Below, in pieces: positions 10,506 through 23,116 of a stretch of DNA of 64,000 nucleotides; position 1 is the stretch's first letter, and every line of letters starts with the position of its first letter. The notes beneath the pieces are model-generated. The model was not told the DNA's origin. It ran no database searches and saw only the letters and a list, made by a program, of their open reading frames with translations. The stretch spans positions 14,868,501 to 14,932,500 of the forward strand of contig OX327710.1 of NCBI GenBank assembly GCA_946807835.1. The letters run 5' to 3'. This DNA is from Ailanthus altissimus (lineage: Eukaryota; Streptophyta; Magnoliopsida; Sapindales; Simaroubaceae). The position numbers and the translations under genes are program-made.

Positions 10506-11598
10506 AGTCTATTCATCTCGAAAATACAATAAAATTAAATATATTTTAATTAATTATCACTTAAGTCCTATAAATAATTATATACCCTATTTTAATAAGT
10601 CTATCTAGTATCTAATATAGAGCTTAATTGAAACAAAAAATATTTCTTAAAAAAAGTAGTCAGTTTTTTCCACAAAAAAAAAAATAGTCAATTATTTTTA
10701 ATTGAGACTTCTATCGACCACCACCTTTAAGTTTACTTTTTAAAGCCCTCACTTAAATTTAGTTTGTTCAAATTATTCTCGCCCTAATGATTTTATAACT
10801 CTACTTGTTTTACTACTTTTAATCAGTTTAATATTAATATTTAATTTTTTATCTTATTTTTAAAAAAATTATACAGATGAGAAAAAAATTAAATATAAAA
10901 ATAATTTAGTTTTTTTAATTTATTAAAAGTAAGAAAATCAATTTGAAGTTGATGGGCTTGAATCAACTTTGGTTGATAAGCTATAATCCAATCTCCAATT
11001 GTTAAGGAATTTACCTGATGAATTGATTGTATGGTTCCTTCTCTTCTTTTAATTGTTGGTGGTTTTTTTTATTGTTCCTGTGTTGTTTTGTTTTGTTTTT
11101 TTTGGTTGTATGTTCAATTTTTAATGTGTTATCCTTTAGAAAAAAACATGTAAAATGTAGCCCACTTTTTACAGTAAAAATAAAATTTTTTTCATCTGTA
11201 TAATATTTTTGAATGGAAGTTAAAAAAAATTAAATATTATTATTAAAATGATTAAAAGTGGTAAAAAAATTAAAATTATTAGGGCGAAAATGATTTGGAC
11301 AACATAAATTTAAGTGAGAACTTTAAAAAAGTGAACTTAAATGGGTGATGGTCGATAGAAGTTTCAATTAAAAACAATTGACTACTTTTTTTATAAAAAA
11401 AATCTTCAATTGAGCTCTATTTTAGATACTAGTGTGCTAGACTTATTAAGATAGGGTATATAATTATTTAAAGGACTTAAGTGATAATTATTTGAAATAT
11501 ATAATTTTGTTGTATTTTTAAAATGTTTGAAGACTTAAATGAAATAAACAGTGCCATTCGGACACTATTCGGGAGACTGCCTTTGGGATGAATAGACT
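10506..11598. mobile_element. Foldback (long inverted-repeat) element, 1.1 kb
   Basis: The outermost 12 bases agtctattcatc (10506-10517) are repeated inverted at 11587-11598. Inside, about 385-410 bp on each side is inversely repeated with modest divergence; for example tcacttaagtcctataaata on the left matches aggacttaagtgataatta on the right, and similar matches run through 'gaccaccacc', 'cgccctaat' and 'tatacagatga'. The central ~300 bp (about 10891-11184) is unpaired. There is no transposase frame. The structure fits a foldback or MITE-like DNA element, or a silenced inverted duplication. A transcript would form a long hairpin able to feed small-RNA pathways. Confidence 0.75.
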
Positions 11599-11637
11599 TT
11601 TATATATATATATGAGATAGAATCTATAGCATTATAT

Positions 11638-13860
11638 TTTGTATATAATATCTTATACAATATATTATACATTAATTATATGTATTCGATTGCAGTTGAA
11701 CTATTAAATATATATTAATTTAAAATTTTAAAAATTCTATAAAATATTGTGTCAAAAATATAATATCATAAATCTTACCATATATATATATATTTGGAAT
11801 AAAATATAGACAAGAAATCATGAGCATGCGATGCTTATAACTGTAATGCTTTTGCCATAAGACTGAAAACAAACAAATAAGATAAGAGATATTCATATGA
11901 ATAACATAAATTCTTAAAAGTTGTGAAATATATTAGATCGATGATGTATGTTAATTAATTTGTACCCTAAAGATAAGGTAAAAAAAACTCTTGTTTATAT
12001 AAGTTAAAAAAGATATATGAGAATTGAAACACCAACATTCGGTTTAAAGAAATAGCGAGACCAGCATAAATGTTTAATCACCCCATCCGTTAGGGTTAGA
12101 GAGACTCAGATATTCACATTTAGCCTTCTACTCAAGAGCTAAATAGAAGATCATGACTCCGATTCTATCTTGTAAAAACTTTCAACATCACAGAATTATA
12201 AACATGTCTTCCCTGTAGATTGTAGTCTTTCAACATTGATTGCATGTAGGGTCAAGTACTACATATAATATGCATGGCGGTTGTAGCATTAAATTCTACA
12301 TTCACTCCTAAAACTAGACATGCACTCACAAAACTTAAGGGTTGTAATCTAAAAACTCTAGCAACCTGCTTCTTATTCTCAGATAATTAGCTTCTTTTTC
12401 TTTTCTTTTTTTCTATTACTGAATATAAAACTGTCAAAACCCTTTTGTATTCATCCAAATGTTACTTCTTTTTTTTTTATATGTAATATATTTTTGTATG
12501 AAAGCAACCAGAGAGAGCAGAACTTTAACGTGGAAACTCGTTTGAAAGGATGAAGAAGAAATGATGTTGTCGTTTGGGATACAGAGAAGAGAAAGGTGGA
12601 AGAAAAATCTCTTCAATCAGGTGGTGTTCAGACACTTGTATGTACATGAGCTGTCAGCTGATATAATCTGAAAACAGTTCTTACAGTCGGCCCAAGAAAA
12701 AAGGAAACAGTTTTATGAGTTGGGTTAAATTGCTTTACAGTCTCTACCTTTTTACTTCCTCTCCAGGGAAATTCCTTCCTCTTCGAAATAGCAACAAAGT
12801 GTTTCTGTGACTGTCTTTGTATAAGAGAAACATGTAGAAACAATATCAATTTTCTAAATAAATAACTAGAAATTTATAAATTAAAATACTTGGGACATGT
12901 AATTTTTCCAATGAATGTGATAGATATAGAGTAATGCTATATTTTTTAACTTTGATCTAAATATATTTTTTATTTTAAGTGACATACGGAAAAATCATTG
13001 AATAATAAAATATTATAATTAATGATTATGAAAGTTATAAATATTAATATTCAATGAATATTTGATATATTATTTAAAATAAAAAATATTAAAATAAAAA
13101 TTGAAAAGTGTAAAATTATTCTAAATAATATTACAATATTAAAGTATATTATTATTAAGTAATTACATATATTTTTCTCTATTCACTCATTCTTTTTAAT
13201 GTGAATGGTTGCACGTTCTTAAGTGCTAACATGACTTAATTGATATCGTAAAATTCAAAATAATATATTGCTTTAAGTTATACAAATTTTTTAAATGGTG
13301 TCTACATTTTAAAAATTTTCGGACATCCGCACTTGATAATTTCTAATCATATATTATAATACATAACACCTTTAATAATGACAAGCTAATGAATTACATT
13401 AATAAAAATAAAAGTTTCGTATATTAATTTTGTAAATCTACTATTACTTATAGACGATTTTTTTTTAAAAATAAAATATGTAAATATTATTGTTGACTCT
13501 AATAATCTATAAATCTTAATAACGGAAGTGTAATTATTAAATTATAATTTATTTTAAACACTCCTTTTTTTAGATAAGTTTGATTTGTTTTATTACTTTT
13601 TTTTTTAACTTTACTTCTTAATTATATTTCACTTCTCATTTTTATTAGGTTTATTTTTCTTTTAAATTAATATTTCTCATTTTTAAGTTTATTGTAAATG
13701 CTTTGATTAATAAAAAGGTATGTTATGTTTTCTCTTTTCTTCAAATCTCTACATAATATTAAAGTCTCTTCTAAGTTAATTTTTCTTTCTCCACTACTTT
13801 AAGGTCACCCATAAACAGTGCATGTGAACAATACTCGTTACCTTGGTTAGCCATTATTCT
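11638..13860. other. AT-rich intergenic spacer
   Basis: Short minus-strand frames near 12434-12849 show no domain or convincing exon structure. Short (TA)n runs occur near 11780. Nothing else is recognisable. Confidence 0.45.
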
Positions 13861-13869
13861 CATCCTTCT

Positions 13870-16800
13870 TTTCTCAACTATGACTGTCACAAATAATTAA
13901 ATTATTGTTCATAATACGTAGAAGCCCAACCAATTCTTTATCATTCTTAACACCAACAATTCTCTCAAACTCACATTTATCAACTATATCTCTTAGAAAC
14001 TATAAAATGAACCACTTTTAATTGGACATATTTTACTCAAATTTATTGATGGATCCTACCATCTTTTTCCTCCCACAACCACCATTAATGATGTTGTCAC
14101 ACCTAATAACCCAGCATATCACATTTGGCTTTGACAAGACAAATTAATATTTAGTGCTATTGTTGGCACTCTCACCTGTTTATCATCCCACTTATCATCC
14201 AATCCTATACATCACGTGATGCTTGGGAAACTCTTGTCAACACTTACACTCAACCCTCTCGTGATCATATCAAATAAATTAACGACCATATTAAACATGC
14301 AACGTAAGGATCCCAACCAGTCTTTGCTTATATAAAGTCCATTAAATCTCTTGTTGACGAATTGCCAGCACTCAACAAACCTACAAACTACGAAGATCTC
14401 ATCGAGAAAATTCCTGATAGTCTTGATGTTGCCTACAAATCGATTGTTGATGTTATCAATGGTCGCGACACTCCGATATCATTTGCTGAGCTTTATGAAA
14501 AACTCATCACCAAGAAACTTTTCCTTCGCCTCCAATAATCTCCCTCTTCCATACTTTCTACCACAGTCAACTCAGTTAATTCCTGTGCCAATTTCAAATG
14601 TTCAGGTAACACATCATCTCGCCCTCAGTACCAACCTTGTCCTCAATCTCAATCTTATCCCACCACATCCTACAATGTACTTAGTCTTGGTATCACCCCT
14701 ACTACATCCCACGGTGATCGCCCTCTACCACGCCCTTTCCTTGGTCATTGCCAATGGTGTCGCACTCAAGGCCACAATGTCTAGTGTTTCATTAAACATA
14801 ACCTACTTTACAATCGCCTTCATTGCCATAGTGGCAACCTCGCTCTCCGAACCTTTGGCAATTATGAGCCAATCTTGCTATAGCCATCTTTTCACACTCT
14901 CTTAGTTGGCTTCTTAATAGTAGAGCCTCACATCATATTACCTCTAACCTCGACAATCTTTCACTTTAAAATCCTTATGACGATTCTGACAATATTTTGA
15001 TTGGTGATGGCACGAGTCTAACTATCTCCCATACTGATTCCACATTTCTTCCTACACTTTCATGTGCTTTTACTTTAAATAATATTCTTTGTGTACCAAC
15101 TATGAAAATGAACCTTATTTCTATCTTTTAATTTTGTCAAATAAATAATACATCTATTGAGTTCTTACCATCTTCTTTTCTTATGAAGGATCTTCACACG
15201 AGGGCAACCCTTTGAAAAGGACACATTAGGCGTATATGAATGGCTGACATCTCCTATCTAGTCTTCTTCCTCTCTCATTACCTTTTTCAGTATCATGACC
15301 AATTTATCCGAGTGTCATCATTGTCTTGGTCATCCCTCGTCATCAATTTTTTAGTGTATAGTTAATAAGTTCAATTTAAAACTATCGAATCCTTAGATTT
15401 TCATTGTAATTCTTGTCAATACAAAAAAAGTCATAAACAACCATTTTCTATTTTGTCTCTTGTCTTTTCATCACCTTTTGAAATTATTTTCTCCAATGTT
15501 TAGACTTCACATATGATTTCTTTAGATAACTATAAATATTATATTACTTTTGTAGATCATTTTACCAAACATATTTGGTTGTACCTATTCAAACACAAAT
15601 CTCAAGTCTCTCTCATCCTTATTTGCTTTAAGTTGCTCGTTGAAATTTCTTTCAAGACAAAATTGTCACTTTTTATTCAGATAATGGAGAAATATCAAGC
15701 TCTTTCTACATTTCATACTACCAATTAATTTTATCACCTTACATCTCCTCCATATACACTGGAACATAATAGGTACTTTAAACATTGTCATCGTTGCATT
15801 ATCAAAATTGACTTGTCTCTTCTATCTCATTCATCCATACCTTTGTCATATTGGTCCTTTACATTTCCAACCACTATCTACCTCATAAATCACATACCCA
15901 CACCTACTCTTGAGTTTATATCATCATATATTAGTGTCTTTGGTCAGCCTCCCAACTACTCCAAGCTCTATAGCTTTGGTTGCATCTGTTATCCTTGGCT
16001 CCAACCCTACTCTCCACATAAACTTACCTCTCGCTCTACTCCATATGTCTTTTGTTGGATATTCCTCTCACATTCATACATCACATCATGTTAAATTTAT
16101 CGAGTCTATTTTTTTATTTAAATCCATGTAATCTACTCCAGCTAGTCTGTCTTCCAATATTATTTCACACTGATGTCCTATAATGTCATTGTTGTCAATT
16201 ATTCCCACATCATTTGAAGAACTGTCTACTGCACCTTCCTTTAACCCCAATGCTACGGCACCCACTTCCTCAAGTTACGACACTAAGATATTACCTACCA
16301 CCGTTGTAGTGCTAAACTCTCCACGCTGCAAGTTTAACATTTTCACATCAAATGTCATAGCGCCCATCTCTCTATGTCGCAACACTGCGACAATATTTTC
16401 ACCCCTACACCCACTCTCCATAACTGATACCCTATCTCTCAATCCCACTCCCTAAGAAATTATCACCCGTTTCAAAAATAACATCTTTAAACTTATTCAA
16501 AAATTAAACCTCACTGCCCAACTAACCCATGCTATTGACCTTAAACCCACTACTACAACCCAAGCTATCAAATATTTCAAGTGGTGTTAGGCCATGTCTG
16601 AAGATTATAATGTCTTTGTTCGTATTGGAACTTGAGAGCTTGTCCCATATGACCCCACTCACAATATCATATGTTGCAAATAGATATTTCGTACTAAATA
16701 TTTACCTGATGATTTAATTGACATGTATGAAGCCTGCCTAGTTGCTAAAGGCTTTCATTATCGTCTAGGTGTTGATTACCATGACAAATTTAGTTTAGTT

Positions 16801-17755
16801 GTTAAGCCAACCAAAGCCTGTCTAGTTACCAAAGGCTTCACCAACTCTTATATTGACACATCCTTCTTTGTCCTCAACACTGGCAGTAACATCTTATACC
16901 TTTTGGTTTATGTTGATGACAATATCATTACTGGCAACAATGATAGATCTGTTCATAATTTTATCAAGATTTTAGTTCAATAGTTTTTTTTAAAAAAAGA
17001 TCTTAGTCCACTACATTACTTTCTTGAGGTTGAAGTACTTCCATATCCTCAAAGTATCATTCTTTCTCAATGCCGTTATATCCTTGATCTAATTATTTAT
17101 ACAAATATGTCTATTTTCAAGCCAATTGCTACACTACTTGCTACTACGCCTTCCCTCTCATTACTTTCTGGGAATGTATTATCTGACCTACCTAAATACA
17201 GAACCATCATTGGAAGTCTTTAATACTTATCCATCACTCGTCCAAATATTGCTATACGATAAATAAACTTTCTCAGTTTATGTATCGACCAACAATTGAT
17301 CATTTGGCTACTATCAAACGTTTGCTTCACTATCTGTGTGGATTCACTGATCATGGTGTCTTGCTTCATTGGAACTCACCTATATCTCTCCACGCTTTTT
17401 CTTATGCTAATTGGGCAGGTAACAAGGATGATCTTACTTCTACATGAACCTATCATATCTATCTTGGTTACAATCCTATTTCATAAAGCTCTAAGAAATA
17501 TTAAACTATTGCTCAATCCTCTACAGAAGCGGAATATTGTTCGGTAGCAATAGTAGCTATAAAACTTTGCTGGATTTATTCACTTATAATAGAACTTGGT
17601 GTGTCCCTATCTCAGAAACTAGTCATCTATATTAGTGCTATAAATTTGTGATCAAATCTTGTTTTTAACTCTCGTATGAAACATGTAGTTCTAGATTATC
17701 ACTTCATTTGTGAACAAGTTCAAAGTGGTGCTCTTAGAGTGGTTCATATTTAATG
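13870..17755 (+). mobile_element. LTR-less Ty1/copia relic
   Basis: Reading across many stops and frameshifts, the copia gene order is intact. Gag lies at about 13980-14540 (GQ-type block ...SIKSLVDELPALNKPT... and RDTPISFAELYEKLI). A zinc-knuckle remnant is near 14750 and a protease-region remnant near 14990-15130. Integrase core and C-terminal blocks lie at 15510-16090 (YYITFVDHFTKHIWLYLF, then YLINHIPTPTLEF). Reverse transcriptase lies at 16590-17280 with the YVDD catalytic box at 16909-16920, and RNase H at 17390-17755 (SSTEAEYCSVA, then [10 protein letters not shown]). The RT has lost roughly 70 residues: the VVKPT block joins directly to FTNSYIDTSFFVLN. No LTR, PBS or PPT was found at either end, so it is an old internal fragment. 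Confidence 0.85.
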
Positions 17756-17821
17756 AATTAAATAAATTATTATGTTTGGTACAAATATTAAAATAAAAAT
17801 AAAATAGTTCTTACTAATGAT

Positions 17822-17990
17822 CACTAGTAGAAATTTAGGTTTCACTGATATCATACTATTTACACTTTTCTGAAAGGTATCGGTAAAAATAAATATATAT
17901 TGATACAATAATATTTTGTTAGGGCTCAATTACACTTTCATAAAGTGTCAATTAATTATTGATATCATAATACTAGTAACCCAATAGATC
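17822..17990 (+). mobile_element. Possible terminal piece of a CACTA transposon
   Basis: cactagtagaaattt at 17822-17836 matches the usual CACTA-type end (CACTAGTAGAAA), and short ggtatcggt / gtgtcaatt-like subterminal repeats follow. No matching inverted end was found in the next kilobase and no transposase is present, so this is a tentative call for a truncated or decayed element. Confidence 0.35.
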
Positions 17991-18722
17991 ATAGTTTTGG
18001 TTAGAAAAAAAAATTAACAAGTGTAAATTCAAAAGAAATTTTTTTTAAAAAAAAAATTAAGCTTCAGAACGACACTGTTTTTTTTAGATAAAACATAAAA
18101 AATATATAACAAGAAAAAATGTGAAAAAAAAACTCAAATCTAAAACACATTAAAAATACACTAAAATCCTAAAATGACATTGCTTCTAAGTTTAATTTCT
18201 TCTTACATTGTCACACTCACTTTATTATTCTTCGCGATTTCTTCTCCCAACAAACTATTTAGAGAGAGTTCACGAAATATTATAAATAAATTAGGCCTTG
18301 TTACCATCGATTATCAATGTCACCGTTGATTAAGGTTAGATTTCTTTATTGCATCATCTAGTAATGTTATTTTGTTAAGTTATTTTATTTCACTAATGAA
18401 TCACTGGAACATTACTTAGCCAAAGTGGGTTTCAATGTCATGTATGTATTTCAATGTTAGTAAAAATAACATGGATTGTTCTAGAATTTTAAATAGATGA
18501 CAACATCTGTTATATATGACATGTATGGATTTTTTTTCTGTTTTAAAAAAAATATTAAAATTTAATCTTCTCATTCTTTTAGATGCGTAACTATAAAGCT
18601 CTCATCTTTTCTTGAAGTCCCTTTTGTTTTTTCTTTCTCATGATAAAGTTTTTTTTTTAATTTTATGTGTATCTATATGAAATTTTTTACTTTTCAAATA
18701 TTTGAATTAATTTTAATATTTA
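17991..18722. other. AT-rich spacer before the second copia element
   Basis: No gene or repeat seen. The stretch contains only long A/T runs and short meaningless frames. Confidence 0.45.
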
Positions 18723-18923
18723 TGTGAGAAATGTAAAGAGAATATATTTCACTGTAAATATAAATTATACAATTGAGTTTTTATATAGGCTGTAATCTTA
18801 TTGTAAAATAAAAAAAATAATATTTTACATTAATAATATGTATATATGGTAGGAGAGTATAAAAGAATTATTTCAGAATCATTCTAGAATAATTTCAAAA
18901 TTATTCTTTAATATCTTTAATAA
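18723..18923 (-). repeat. 3' LTR of the gag-less copia element
   Basis: Starts tgtgagaaatgtaaagaga on the plus strand, the same as 23117 onward, and shares the attctagaataatttc block. It is shorter than its partner by a ~16-bp deletion near 18812. Confidence 0.9.
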
Positions 18924-18944
18924 CCCCCCAACCCCCCCTCCTTC
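18924..18944 (-). other. Polypurine tract of the gag-less copia element
   Basis: On the minus strand this is a G-rich run (GAAGGAGGGGGGGTTGG and onward) directly abutting the 3' LTR, the position where plus-strand DNA synthesis is primed in LTR retroelements. Confidence 0.85.
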
Positions 18945-19029
18945 ATATTCAAGATGGCGTAGTGGAAGCAAGTTTGAGTTTAGAAACTAGAGCATGAAAA
19001 TGGCGCAGAAGTAGAGATTTGGTAAAAAT

Positions 19030-22000
19030 ATCAGCAGGTTGTTCCTCATATGAGATGGAGTGGAGCTTGATAGTGCCTTGAGAAACGTGTTACCGAATAA
19101 AGTGATAATCTATTTCAATATGTTTAGTCCACTCATGAAATACATCATTGTGGGTAATTTGAATAGCACTTTGATTGTCATAATAAAAAGGTGTAGCTCT
19201 AGTGTAAGAAATAGCCATATCTTCAAGAAGCTAGCGGAGCCAGACAATTTCTTAGGTAGTATCTGTAAGAGCACGGTATTCAGCTTCAGTACTCGAGCGA
19301 GCAGTGGCTATCTATTTTTTACTTTTCTATGAAAAAAGAGAATCGCCCAAGAAAAGACAAAATTCAGTAGTTGATCGTCAATCCGTAGGATCATCAGCCC
19401 AATCTGCATCAGCATAAGCTCGTAACACAAGAGGAGAGTGAGCCAAAAAATAGAGATCGTGAAAAAGTGTACCTTTGAGAGAACATAGGATATGAAGAAC
19501 TGTTGCATAATGAGAGGTACGAGGAGCGGCCATAAACTGACTGACAACATGAACAGCATAAGCAAATTTGGGCGAGTAACTGTAAGGTAAACCAAACTAC
19601 CAACCAATTGACGATATAGGGTAGCATCACTGAGAATAGTACCATTAGAGGATAAGAGTTTGGCATTAGGCTCTAAAAGAGTAGAGGCAGTCTTATTGTC
19701 TATCAACCCAGCTTCAGCAAGTAGATCAGATGCATATTTAGCCTAAGAAAGATAATACCCAGTAGAGTCGGATAGTACTTCAAGGCCAAAGAAATAACTA
19801 AAGTTGTCAAGATCTTTCATTTCAAAGTGTTGCTGAAGAAAGTTCTTGAGAGTAGAAATACCAAGAAGATCATCACCCGTGATAATTATATCATCAACGT
19901 AGATAAGAAGGAGAACACAACCTTGTGTTGTCTTACAGACAAAAAGAGCTGAGTCATAGGGATTAGACTGAAAACCATGCTGAAGAATAGTCCCACTAAA
20001 CTTTGCAAACCATGCACGAGGAGCTTATTTAAGACCATACAGAGCACGACAAAGTTTACATACTTTGCCTGAAGGATGTGGATAACCCGAAGAAGGCTTC
20101 ATACACACTTCTTTAGTGAGATCACCATTGAGGAAAGCATTTTTGACATCCATCTGAAATAATGTCTAACCACGAACTGCAACAACAGCTAATAAACTTC
20201 AAACAAAAGTAAGTCTAACAACTGGGGCAAAGGTTTCTTCATAATCTATTCCATATTCTTGGGTAAAGCATTTGGCAATAAGGCGGGCTTTATAACACTT
20301 AATAGATCCATCAGATTTGGTCTTGATTTTGTACACCCATTTGCATCCAATGGCAGTTTTATTATATGAAAGAATAACAAAATCTCAAGTATGCGACTTC
20401 TTAAGGGCCTACAATTCTTGTCATTGCTTGCTACCAAACAGGATTAGAACTAGCCTCGGAATATGATTGAGGCTTATATAAAAAAAGGGTAGTAGAGAAA
20501 CAGTGATAATCACGAAGTTTAACAGGAAGTTCTCTTACCCGAGATGAACGACGAAGAGATGGAGTAGAGGAGGCCTCAGGAATGTTGAGAGCAGATCCTT
20601 CAGACAAGGTAGGAGGCTCAGAAGCAGGCGTCGTTTCAGCAGATTCACCTGTATGAAACTCAGAAAAAATATCTGTAGGTAAAGTATTGGAAAAAAGATC
20701 AACAGAATTATCTGTAAAAAATTGTGACATAAGAGGAGACAGATTTAAAGTTAGATACAGAGGAAAACATTGTATACTCGAGAAAGACTACATGACGAGA
20801 AACACGAAGACGTTAGATATAGGATCCCAACACCTATAACATTTATATTTTATCCTGTATCCCAAGAAGCAACATAATCGAGTATGTGGATCGAGTTTAG
20901 TGTGCTCATGTTTTTGAAGTAGGACAAAATAAACACAACCAAATACTTTGGGGAGTTAGTAATTAGGAAGAGTTCCATAAAGACGCTCATAAGGTGACTT
21001 GTTCTCTATAACAAGAGAAGGAATACGATTAATGGTAAAGACAGCGGTTAAAGCAGCTTCTCCCCAAAAACGTTCAAGACAAGAGGAAGAAATAAGAAGA
21101 GCACGAGCAGTATCTAAAATGTGTCTGTGTTTACGTTCAGCTCTCCTATTTTGCTGAGATGTACCAGGACAAGACTTTTGACATATAGTACCGTGTTCCT
21201 GTAAAATTCTTTTAGAAAATCAGAATCTCTATACTCCATAGCATTATCAGTGCGAAAAACCTTAATAGGACATGAGAATTGAGTTTTAACCATTTGAGCG
21301 AAATCTCGGTAAATTTTAGTAAATTTAGATCGTTGTTTCATAAGGAACAACCAAGTATACCGAGAATAGTTATCAACAAAGATCACAAAATATTTGGATC
21401 CTCCCATTGTGGGATTTGGAGAAGGACCCCACATATTAGAATATACAAGATCAAATAGAGCATGAGAGACAGTAATACTATTATCAAAAGGTAAGGCTAG
21501 TTGTTTAGCTAAAGAACATGTAAGACAATCATCTTTATTATCGGAAACAATATCTAAATGACCACTGGATACTAGAGATCGGATGCGATTGACTGACGCA
21601 TGACCCAAACGAGAGTGCCAAAGATGTAATGAAGGCACTGAAGAGGTAGATGCTGCAGACGAAGGATACAGAAAGGATAGATCTAAAGAAATAAGTTCAT
21701 ACAGACGTCCAACTTTGCGGCCTGTCCCAAGCATCCGACCGGTCTTTAGATCCTGCACACAACAACCAGAGCAGTAAACAAGACATTAAGACCAAGTTCG
21801 CATAATTGACCAACAGACAAAAGGTTTAATGTAAGGTTAAGAATAAAAAAAGTATCAGATACAGAGAGATTATGATAAGACACTTGACCAACATGGTTAA
21901 CTTTCATGAGAGAACCATTAACAGTTTGAATAGATGGTAAATAGGAATTAAGAGTTTTAGAGGAGAAAATTGTAGGATCAGAAGTCATGTGATTACATGT

Positions 22001-22276
22001 AGAGTCAAAATACCAAGAAGATTTACCTGAAAAATTAGAAGAGGCAGAAATTAAACGTTTACCAGAATTAGAAAGGAGTAGACGGAGTAAAGATTCAAGG
22101 TTATTAGGGGAACAATTTACATTATCCTGTGCAGGAGTAACAGTAAGTCCTGTAAAAGAAGCACCTTGAGATGACCCAGATATGTGACATGGCCTAGATA
22201 GAGCAGAACCAGCAGAATAACACTCAGAAGTACCACACTTATCCATAAATTCCAAAGCCCTCCTTTCCTTTTTCAT
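19030..22276 (-). pseudogene. Degenerate copia pol (protease, integrase, RT, RNase H)
   Basis: From 22276 downward: a protease block SSWYFDSTCNHMTSD (the usual D-S-G triad is D-S-T). Then the pre-integrase zinc region LWHSRLGHASVNRI...CLTCSLAKQ. Then integrase: its first catalytic Asp is replaced (YSNMWGP, codon 21435-21437, where copia elements have S-D-x-W-G-P), while the second (FRTDNAMEY) is present; a frameshift near 21170 precedes the E-R-K-H-R-H block. RT is broken by many stops (about 20430-19700). RNase H is readable at 19440-19030 (ADADWADDPTD, ARSSTEAEYRALTDTT, NQSAIQ). The element cannot encode an active polyprotein. Confidence 0.88.
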
Positions 22277-22299
22277 TTTTTTTTTGTTTGACTCATGAC

Positions 22300-22577
22300 A
22301 ATTTAGTCCCTAAATTTATATTAATTATAAGTTGACCTCTAAACTTTTAATCATAACAAATTTACCCCTTAAATTTGAATAATTACAAATTAACCCTTAT
22401 AAAATAATATAATTTCAAAACAACCCCTGAACTTTTTAAAAATTATAAAATGACTCCTAAAAATTATTATAATTTTAAAATAGCCTCGAACCTATTAAAA
22501 TTTCAAAAATATCCCAAAGGAATAGAAAATTACGATCTGACCTTAAAATATTGAAAAGTTTACAAATAGACCCCTAA
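22300..22577. repeat. Degenerate ~30-bp tandem array in the gag position
   Basis: About ten units of 28-31 bp, each holding a pyrimidine core (agtccc, gacctct, tacccct, aaccctt, caacccct, gactcct, tagcctc, atccca, gacctt, gacccct) at 22305, 22333, 22363, 22391, 22421, 22451, 22481, 22509, 22538 and 22568. The cores are separated by AT-rich text such as aaaaattataaaat. It replaces the gag reading frame of the element. Confidence 0.7.
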
Positions 22578-22595
22578 CAAGAAACAATGAATTCA

Positions 22596-22970
22596 GGTGG
22601 CGCGTCCATCTTACTCTGACCTTCGATTGACGTAAACTCGACGTCGTTTGAACGGCCAGTGAATGGGGATTCTTTTGGTCTGAGTGGTATCGTCATGTCG
22701 TGGTAGAACGGTCGAGATCTGAAGTGAAAGTGACCGACGGCGCATCTGGCGGTTTTAGACCTCGGATTAGCGCGTCATCGACAGCTTTGAAACTGCCGGT
22801 GACTGAGGAATATTTTGGTATGGGTGGTGTCAGTCACATCGTTGTAGAACAGTTGAGATCTAAAGTGACAGTGGGCAGTGGCAGTGGTATTCCGACGGCG
22901 CGTCCGGCGATTTTTGACCTCAGATTGACGCGTCTTCGACGGCGTTGAAACGGCCAGAGGATTCTGAGCT
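22596..22970. repeat. GC-rich leader repeat (~137-160 bp, two and a half copies)
   Basis: Related blocks start near 22596, 22740 and 22890. They share a ggcgcrtc-yggcgr start, a gay-tcgattgacg-like block, ttgaa-cggccagtga (22648, 22785, 22945), a ttttggt-tg block and gttgagatctaaagtga. The region lies in the leader between the PBS and pol. Its open frames on both strands look like by-products of the GC content. Confidence 0.65.
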
Positions 22971-23104
22971 GGGCAGTGGCTAAGATGGCAAGATTTTAAA
23001 ATTTTTCGGCGACTTTTCGAAAAACTCCGATGGATTCCGTTGGGTTTTGAAAAAAATTTCGACAAATCTCTAGCTAAACAAAATGACAGTGAAAAAAAAC
23101 CAAA

Positions 23105-23116
23105 GCTCTGATACCA
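23105..23116 (-). other. Primer-binding site (initiator tRNA-Met type)
   Basis: On the minus strand TGGTATCAGAGC directly follows the upstream LTR end. This is the standard sequence of plant copia elements, complementary to the 3' end of initiator methionine tRNA, where reverse transcription is primed. Confidence 0.92.

Noticed and set aside
14351..14905. 184-codon plus-strand frame as a gene
   Set aside because: It is the wrong frame over most of its length; the copia gag text is in other frames across this interval.
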